Of a DNA stretch of 6,538 bases, positions 1 through 4,810 are shown piece after piece. The position numbers and the translations under genes were made by a program. This DNA is from Candidatus Aegiribacteria sp. Its GTDB lineage: Bacteria > Fermentibacterota > Fermentibacteria > Fermentibacterales > JCC-6. The stretch covers positions 1-6,538 of the forward strand of contig DAOWJX010000198.1 in NCBI GenBank assembly GCA_030640155.1, in the 5' to 3' direction. The notes beneath the pieces were generated by a model. It had not been told where the DNA came from. It was given only the letters and a program-made list of their open reading frames with translations, and did no database searches. Position 1 is the stretch's first letter. Each line of letters starts with the position of its first letter.

Positions 1-178
1 CATCTTTAAAGGTCATAGGGCGACTGCCTGCTGGATTGCAGAATGAACATCCTCCGGTCCCGACACTTCCATCCCGATTGGGGCATGTGAACCCACCCCA
101 GAGACCGATTTTATAGACTCTGGTTCCGAAAATCTGCCTGAGAAAACCGTTAAGGTTGCGAATGCGTCCCCGGTTCAT
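1..178 (-). CDS. Radical SAM protein, YhcC/TIGR01212-like, N-terminal part only
   Basis: The frame reads from ATG (178-176) leftwards through 59 codons without a stop and leaves the window, so only the N-terminus is visible. Residues 21-37 (VYKIGLWGGFTCPNRDG) match the conserved start of the YhcC/TIGR01212 radical SAM family. Cys32, Cys44 and Cys47 form CX11CX2C, the family's spacing for the cysteines that hold the [4Fe-4S] cluster used to cleave S-adenosylmethionine. The phrase GGCSFCN (42-48) is also typical. The start is well fixed: an in-frame TAG sits at 196-194, there is no other in-frame start after it, and AGGAG (195-191) lies 12 nt upstream, which is slightly long. These proteins are cytosolic and their substrate is poorly defined. 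The gene is divergent from the acetyltransferase-like gene. Family assignment is firm; the biochemical role is unknown. Confidence 0.88.
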   Translation of the reverse strand, partial: MNRGRIRNLNGFLRQIFGTRVYKIGLWGGFTCPNRDGSVGTGGCSFCNPAGSRPMTFKD

Positions 179-184
179 TAAACT
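156..184 (+). promoter_or_regulatory. Possible promoter for the NAT-like/DUF4416 pair
   Basis: TTGCGA (156-161) and TAAACT (179-184) each match 4 of 6 consensus bases of sigma70 -35 and -10 boxes with a 17-bp gap, which would give a leader of about 30 nt before ATG 224. The -35 box would lie inside the start of the divergent radical SAM gene. This is a weak match from inspection only and could be chance. Confidence 0.22.
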
Positions 185-223
185 TTCACACTCCTATTAA
201 TCAGAAAATGAAAGGATCCCAAC
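179..223. other. 45-bp divergent intergenic spacer
   Basis: This short AT-rich spacer separates the start codons of the radical SAM gene (minus) and the acetyltransferase-like gene (plus). It holds both ribosome binding sites: AGGAG on the minus strand and AAAGGA at 211-216 on the plus strand, the latter with its GG 8 nt before ATG 224. It is too short for two non-overlapping promoters, so at least one promoter probably lies inside the opposing gene. No clear operator palindrome was seen. Confidence 0.7.
191..195 (-). promoter_or_regulatory. Ribosome binding site of the radical SAM gene
   Basis: AGGAG on the minus strand, 12 nt before the ATG at 178-176. The spacing is longer than usual, but no other start codon exists between it and the in-frame stop at 196-194, so it supports that start. 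Confidence 0.55.
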
Positions 224-1039
224 ATGGCTGACCATCAGACGATAACCAGAGCCGCCGCCATGTTCTTTGACTACTTCGGTATGGTTCCTGATGATAGCAA
301 AAAGGATTCCCTTCTGAAAATAGTTCAGAGTTTTTCGTACATACCGTGGGAAAACCTAACCAAGTTTTTAATCAAAGCACAGCATAGAGAGAAAGAAAGC
401 AGACTGAGACTGCCTGGAACCGTTATCAGTGAACACATTCAGAATGGAGCGGGAGGAACATGTTTCTCTCTTACAGCTGCGCTTGGCGATGTCCTTGAAT
501 CAGCGGGTCATACCTGTAATCCTGTTATGGCTGAAATGCAGCATGGCAAGAATATCCATTGTGCTCTATCCATTATCACTCCCGATGGAACTCGATTTCT
601 GGCGGATCCCGGATACCTTGTTCCTGTTCCGATTCCTCTGGAGCCGGGAAAGAATACAAGGCTTGATGTATACGATAAGAAACTGATATGGGAATCGGAC
701 TCTGACGGTGAATCATATGACATGTATACGATAGAGGGCGAGAATAAGCAGTGGAGATATAAGGTATGGATGAAACCGGTAAGCTGTGCAGAATTCAGGA
801 GGCACTGGCAGAAATCCTTTGATGCTACAGGTATGAACAGCCTTCATCTGAACTGCCTGCATGAAGATCGACGGTTATCCGCTCACAATACTAACCTCCG
901 CATAGTTTATAAGGAGAGAAAACAGAATGAGAAACTCCGGGATAATTACTCCGGCAAGATTGAAAAGTACTTCGGTTTGAACCGGACTGTTGCTGATGCT
1001 GCTTATAAGGAATGGAGAAAGCTATGTCGGGACAGGTAG
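224..1039 (+). CDS. Divergent arylamine N-acetyltransferase-like protein
   Basis: The 271-residue product is close to the usual 260-290 of arylamine N-acetyltransferases (NAT), cytosolic enzymes that move an acetyl group from acetyl-CoA to a Cys and then to an amine. Key elements occur in order: IPWENL (40-45), like the NAT IPFENL; Cys80 in GGTCFS (77-82); His112 in IHCALS (111-116); Asp128 in LADPGY (126-131). The Cys-His gap is 32 and the His-Asp gap 16, near the 38 and 15 of classical NATs. The usual Arg before GG is Ala76 and the Glu after Cys-Phe is Ser82, so this is a distant member and its acyl donor and acceptor are not known. No signal peptide or membrane helix is visible. The start ATG has AAAGGA upstream at suitable distance. 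The 3' end overlaps the DUF4416 gene by 16 bp, implying one transcript and coupled translation. Another papain/transglutaminase-fold activity is possible. Confidence 0.85.
   Translation: MADHQTITRAAAMFFDYFGMVPDDSKKDSLLKIVQSFSYIPWENLTKFLIKAQHREKESRLRLPGTVISEHIQNGAGGTCFSLTAALGDVLESAGHTCNPVMAEMQHGKNIHCALSIITPDGTRFLADPGYLVPVPIPLEPGKNTRLDVYDKKLIWESDSDGESYDMYTIEGENKQWRYKVWMKPVSCAEFRRHWQKSFDATGMNSLHLNCLHEDRRLSAHNTNLRIVYKERKQNEKLRDNYSGKIEKYFGLNRTVADAAYKEWRKLCRDR
1014..1017 (+). promoter_or_regulatory. Ribosome binding site deciding the DUF4416 start
   Basis: GGAG ends 6 nt before ATG 1024. The earlier in-frame ATG at 1012 has only AAGG (1007-1010) one base upstream, too close to work, so 1024 is the better start. 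The site lies inside the end of the NAT-like gene, which suits translational coupling. Confidence 0.6.
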
Positions 1040-1548
1040 AAGTTCCCCCTGTAATGGTTATTGTCAGCATCATCTCCCATGAGGATCAGCTGAAAGAAAG
1101 TACATGTATACCGCTTGAATCCAGATTCGGAAAAGTAGACTTGATAAGTCCCCTTTATCCGTTTGATCTTTCGGATTACTACGAAAAGGAGATGGGACCT
1201 TTACTCTCAAGGCGCTGGTACTGTTTCAGTAAATTATGGGATGCTTCCGAGCTTGCGGAATGGAAATGTTTCTGCGAAAGTATTGAAAACAACTATCTGG
1301 ATCGGAAAGGTAATCGCAAAGTAAACATTGACCCCGGTTATCTTGATTACGGCAAACTTGTTCTTGCCTCATTTAAAAGTGCTCCCGATAAGATTTACAT
1401 GGGCAGAGGTATCTGGGCTCACACCTGTCTCAGGTACGGTCACGGTTCATTCAAAGCTCCTGACCATAGCTTTCCGGATTTCAAGGATGGGAGATTTAAC
1501 GACTTCATGCTTGAAGCCAGGAGACTTTACAGGAAAATGCTCAGGTAG
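1024..1548 (+). CDS. DUF4416 family protein, unknown function
   Basis: The product is 174 residues from ATG 1024 (178 if ATG 1012 is used). It shows features I recognise from DUF4416: an N-terminal hydrophobic strand PVMVIVSII (9-17), PFDLSDYYEKEMG (46-58), VNIDPGYLDYGKLVLASFK (100-118), KIYMGRGIWAHTCLRYGHGSF (123-143), and an aromatic-acidic tail with SFPDF (149-153). The charged C-terminus RRLYRKMLR is also usual. Length is about normal for the family, with no signal peptide or membrane helix, so it should be cytosolic. No enzymatic role is established to my knowledge, and none is proposed here. Four conserved-looking cysteines (Cys28, 67, 82, 84) and Cys135 are present without a recognised metal motif. 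It is translationally coupled to the NAT-like gene, so the two may act in the same process; this is inference. Confidence 0.85.
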   Translation: MSGQVEVPPVMVIVSIISHEDQLKESTCIPLESRFGKVDLISPLYPFDLSDYYEKEMGPLLSRRWYCFSKLWDASELAEWKCFCESIENNYLDRKGNRKVNIDPGYLDYGKLVLASFKSAPDKIYMGRGIWAHTCLRYGHGSFKAPDHSFPDFKDGRFNDFMLEARRLYRKMLR

Positions 1549-1563
1549 ATCTTTTTATTGGTC

Positions 1564-1593
1564 TTGACATTCCTTCCTTATTCTGGATATCTT
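1564..1593 (+). promoter_or_regulatory. Sigma70-type promoter of the hybrid kinase
   Basis: A perfect TTGACA -35 box (1564-1569) is followed after 18 bp by TATCTT (1588-1593, 4 of 6 consensus bases). Transcription would begin near 1600, giving a leader of roughly 90 nt before ATG 1688. It starts 16 bp after the DUF4416 stop, in the only sizeable plus-strand gap, so it probably makes the kinase an independent unit. Seen by inspection, not scored. Confidence 0.5.
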
Positions 1594-1608
1594 GCTTTAA
1601 AGTAAAGC
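1594..1608. repeat. 15-bp palindrome at the expected transcription start
   Basis: GCTTTA (1594-1599) and TAAAGC (1603-1608) are a perfect 6-bp inverted repeat around AAG. It directly follows the -10 box, a place where a repressor could bind. A 6-bp AT-rich palindrome can arise by chance, and as an RNA hairpin it would be weak with no T-run after it, so it is not a terminator. Confidence 0.35.
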
Positions 1609-1675
1609 CTGCCGATCAGGGGTTCATATGGAATAGGTGTCCACCAGGGAAAATACCTGTCTTGCTGTTATGTAC

Positions 1676-1680
1676 GGAGG
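1676..1680 (+). promoter_or_regulatory. Ribosome binding site deciding the kinase start
   Basis: GGAGG, a full Shine-Dalgarno core, lies 7 nt before ATG 1688. The upstream in-frame GTG at 1637 and ATG at 1670 lack a comparable site, so translation most likely begins at 1688. Confidence 0.7.
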
Positions 1681-1687
1681 CTCCAGA

Positions 1688-4600
1688 ATGCTGCCAGGGT
1701 CCATGCATCCTTCGGGAAGTTCATCATTTACCGCACTGTTCTGCATGTTGATTACAGTGATGATCAGCACTGCAGGTTTCACTTCAACAGAAATTCCCCC
1801 TTGTGATGTTCCGAGCATCTTGATTCTTCATTCCTATCATCCAGGGTTCACCTGGACCGAAAGTATCAGTGCTGGACTGCATTCTATCCTCGAGGAAGCT
1901 GATTTCGAGATCGATATTTATATTGAGTATATGGACACAAAGGTTCACCTGCCTGAGGATGTGTTTCCTAATTTGGAGCAGTTATACAGGGCGAAGTATG
2001 AGACTGATTACTTCGATCTCATTATTACCACTGATGACAATGCACTGAATTTTCTGCTGACTCGGCGCGATCAGCTCTTTTCCGGCGTTCCCATCGTTTT
2101 CTGCGGCTTGAATAATTTTTCGGAATCCCGGATCAAGGGTGTACATGGAATCACGGGTGTGGCAGAGGCTTTGGATCTGGGCGGCACAATCGAACTTGCA
2201 CTTGATCTGCATCCAGGTACGCGATACGTGGCGGTGGTAAATGACAGCACACCTACCGGTATCTGGAACCTGGAACGCTTCAGAGAAGTTGCACCGGTAT
2301 TCACAAATAGAATTGAGTTCATCGAACTGTTCAATCTGACCACTGAAGAGCTGACAGAAGCTCTTCACACTCTGCCCGATGATACAATTGTTCTCCTCAT
2401 GTCTTTCTATCGAGATAAAGCCGGAAGAACTTTCTGTTATCATGAATACACGATGCTTGTGACGGAGAACTCCAATGCGCCTGTGTACACTGCCTGGGAC
2501 ATGTTTGTAGGACACGGTGTTATGGGAGGGATTGTGATCAGCGGCGAAGCCCAGGGTGAACATGCCGCGCGATTGGCCCTTAGAATTTTGAATGGAGAAT
2601 CGGCAGATGATATTCCGGTGCTGACTGAAAGCCCGAATGTACCGATGTTCGATTATAGTGTTATGCACAGTTTTGGAATTTCAGTTTCTGATCTACCGCC
2701 CGATAGAATCGTAATCAACGAACCCGTGTCACTATACTATAGATACAAAGCATATATCTGGATGGTGATAGCCTTCGTACTGCTGCAATCCGTCATGATT
2801 CTTGCCCTGACGGCAAATGTCTTCAGACGCAAACGGGCGGAAGATCGCCTGCGACAGAGCGAGGCACGTTATCGCGGTATCGTCGAGGACCAGACCGAGC
2901 TCATCTGCCGTAATCTGCCGGACGGTACGCTTACATACGTTAACGACGCGTACTGCCGCTACTTTAACAAGAAACGCGATGAACTCATAGGGCACAGTTT
3001 TATGTCTTTGATCCCCGATGAGCATCATCAGGCTGTGATGAATTACTTCGCGTCTCTGGGAAGGGAGAACCCGGTTGCCACCCATGAATACAGCATCATC
3101 ATGCCCGACGGCGAAATACGGTGGAACCAGTGGACCAATCGAGCTATCCTTGATGACGATGAGCAAGTAGTTGAATTCCAGGGGGCCGGGCGCGATATAA
3201 CCGAGCGCAAGATGGCCGAGGGGGCTTTGCGGAAAGCAGAGACCCGCTACCGGACCCTTGTTGAGCAGATACCCGCCATTACCTATACCGCTACGCTGGA
3301 TAAGATTCCCATGATAACATTCATCAGTCCTCAGATCGAATCGATTCTCGGTGTTACACCACAGTCCTGTATTGGCAATCCACTTTTCTGGGATCGATAT
3401 CTGTATTCCGATGACCATGACCGCTTGCTCAAGGAGATCGCGCAATGCCATAAAACTGGAGAACCGTTTCGATCCGAGTATCGCATGATCTCAAAATCGG
3501 GCGATATTATCTGGTCCAGAAATGAAGCCATTATCGTAAGGAGCAACGACGGGACACCCTTGTTTTTTCAGGGCATTATGTTGAACATTACCGAACGCAA
3601 GCACGCCGAGCAGGAACAGCTGAGTCTCGAGCGCCAGGTTTTACAGGCACAGAAACTCGAGAGTCTGGGAGTGCTTGCAGGCGGTATCGCTCATGATTTC
3701 AACAACCTGCTCACGGGTATCCTGGGCAACGCAGACCTGGCGCTGCTCGATCTTTCTCCCTCATCTCCAGCCCGTCAGAATATCCAGGACATCGAAACGG
3801 CGGCTCATCGGGCTGCGGAACTTTGTCGGCAGATGCTGGCCTATTCCGGAAAAGGGCATTTTATCATTGAGCAGGTCGACATTTCGGAGGTTGTTCGCGA
3901 GATGTCTCACATCCTGGATGTTTCAATCAACAAGAAATCTATTCTTAAGTACAACCTTGCTGATGTACCTGTCATCATCATGGCTGACGCGACGCAGATC
4001 CGGCAGGTGATCATGAATCTGATCATGAACGCATCGGAAGCATTGAGTGATAAAAGCGGTGTAATCTCGATCACTACAGGACTAGCTCAATACGACCGAT
4101 CCTATCTTTCAGAGATGTGTATGGACGAGAATCTGCAGGAAGGGATGTATGCCTGTCTCGAGGTGACCGATACTGGATGTGGCATGGACAGCGAAACCAA
4201 AGAAAAGCTGTTCGACCCGTTTTTCTCAACGAAAGTTACCGGGCGCGGATTGGGATTGTCAGCTGTTCTGGGTATAGTGCGTGGCCACAGAGGAGTTCTC
4301 AAGGTCAGTAGTAAGCTCGGGGAAGGAACAACATTCAGAATTCTCTTTCCAGCAAACGCGGGACATCCTGAACTTGAATCGGAAGAAATGGACAACGAGC
4401 TTGAGTGGCACGGACACGGTACGATTCTTATTGTTGACGACGAGGAAACTGTCCGCGCAGTAGGCAGACATATGCTCGAACGCTTGGGTTTTACAGTGAT
4501 AACGACCGAAGACGGTCTGAAGGCTATCGAGATATTCCGGGAAAGATACAACGAGATCGCTTGTGTATTGCTGGATCTTACGATGCCACACATGGACGGT

Positions 4601-4789
4601 GAAGAGGCCTTTCGAGAGATGCGTAGAATCAAAAGCGATATCCGGATCATTATGTCCAGTGGTTACAGTAAACAGGAGATATTTCGGCGCTTTGCCGGTA
4701 AAGGGATGACCGGATTTATCCATAAACCGTATGTTATGAAAGAACTTCAAAAGGTTATCCGCAAAGCTATCGAGGACATATCTCAGTAA
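1688..4789 (+). CDS. Hybrid sensor histidine kinase with periplasmic ABC-substrate-binding-like sensor
   Basis: The 1033-residue product senses a signal outside the inner membrane and passes phosphate from a His to its own receiver. In order: a hydrophobic signal segment (about 14-31); an ABC-substrate-binding-like sensor (PF04392 type) from 43 to about 350, starting SILILHSYHPGFTWTESI and containing IEYMDTK; a membrane helix (356-378); PAS1 (391-508) and PAS2 (518-638), each ending in an ITERK motif; HisKA with phospho-acceptor His669 in GIAHDFNNLL; HATPase with N-box Asn781, G1 box DTGCGMD (828-834), F-box LFDPFFSTK (841-849) and G2 box GRGLGL (852-857); and a receiver with Asp917/Asp918, phospho-acceptor Asp963, Ser991 and Lys1013. 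All catalytic residues are intact. No DNA-binding output follows, so the signal must leave through an unseen HPt or response regulator. The ligand is unknown. A GTG start at 1637 would add 17 residues, but GGAGG favours 1688. The n-region from 1688 has no Lys or Arg, unusual for a signal peptide. Confidence 0.95.
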   Translation: MLPGSMHPSGSSSFTALFCMLITVMISTAGFTSTEIPPCDVPSILILHSYHPGFTWTESISAGLHSILEEADFEIDIYIEYMDTKVHLPEDVFPNLEQLYRAKYETDYFDLIITTDDNALNFLLTRRDQLFSGVPIVFCGLNNFSESRIKGVHGITGVAEALDLGGTIELALDLHPGTRYVAVVNDSTPTGIWNLERFREVAPVFTNRIEFIELFNLTTEELTEALHTLPDDTIVLLMSFYRDKAGRTFCYHEYTMLVTENSNAPVYTAWDMFVGHGVMGGIVISGEAQGEHAARLALRILNGESADDIPVLTESPNVPMFDYSVMHSFGISVSDLPPDRIVINEPVSLYYRYKAYIWMVIAFVLLQSVMILALTANVFRRKRAEDRLRQSEARYRGIVEDQTELICRNLPDGTLTYVNDAYCRYFNKKRDELIGHSFMSLIPDEHHQAVMNYFASLGRENPVATHEYSIIMPDGEIRWNQWTNRAILDDDEQVVEFQGAGRDITERKMAEGALRKAETRYRTLVEQIPAITYTATLDKIPMITFISPQIESILGVTPQSCIGNPLFWDRYLYSDDHDRLLKEIAQCHKTGEPFRSEYRMISKSGDIIWSRNEAIIVRSNDGTPLFFQGIMLNITERKHAEQEQLSLERQVLQAQKLESLGVLAGGIAHDFNNLLTGILGNADLALLDLSPSSPARQNIQDIETAAHRAAELCRQMLAYSGKGHFIIEQVDISEVVREMSHILDVSINKKSILKYNLADVPVIIMADATQIRQVIMNLIMNASEALSDKSGVISITTGLAQYDRSYLSEMCMDENLQEGMYACLEVTDTGCGMDSETKEKLFDPFFSTKVTGRGLGLSAVLGIVRGHRGVLKVSSKLGEGTTFRILFPANAGHPELESEEMDNELEWHGHGTILIVDDEETVRAVGRHMLERLGFTVITTEDGLKAIEIFRERYNEIACVLLDLTMPHMDGEEAFREMRRIKSDIRIIMSSGYSKQEIFRRFAGKGMTGFIHKPYVMKELQKVIRKAIEDISQ

Positions 4790-4810
4790 AGTGCTGGTGA
4801 AATCTGCGGT
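4790..4810. other. 21-bp convergent gap
   Basis: Only 21 bp separate the TAA of the kinase (4787-4789) from the TAG of the minus-strand membrane protein (4813-4811). I see no hairpin with a T-run in or beside it, so transcripts from the two sides probably overlap at their 3' ends. Confidence 0.6.

Larger units (their letters stand above)
1549..1687. other. Intergenic region between DUF4416 and the kinase
   Basis: About 139 bp, non-coding if the kinase starts at 1688. It holds a strong promoter candidate, a 15-bp palindrome, a three-codon ATG-GAA-TAG mini-frame (1628-1636) and the kinase ribosome binding site. A T-run follows the DUF4416 stop (1552-1556), but I see no stable hairpin before it, so a terminator is not called. 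Confidence 0.6.

Noticed and set aside
61..80. Apparent frameshift in the radical SAM gene
   Set aside because: Careful reverse complementing shows GAT-GGA-AGT-GTC in frame, so the reading frame is intact across the cysteine motif.
1549..1560. T-rich stretch after the DUF4416 stop as a terminator
   Set aside because: No stable GC-rich stem precedes the T-run.
1628..1636. ATG-GAA-TAG mini-frame as a regulatory leader peptide
   Set aside because: Only two codons, no clear ribosome binding site and no attenuator-like hairpins around it.
1982..2668. Long minus-strand open frame (228 codons) inside the kinase gene
   Set aside because: It lies wholly opposite the sensor domain, which matches a known family on the plus strand; its translation has no recognisable domain.
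2732..3451. Minus-strand open frame (239 codons) opposite the PAS domains
   Set aside because: It is a shadow of the well-supported PAS coding sequence, with no family resemblance.
4102..4750. Two overlapping minus-strand open frames opposite the HATPase and receiver
   Set aside because: The plus strand encodes intact G1, F and G2 boxes and receiver residues here; the antisense products are low in recognisable content.
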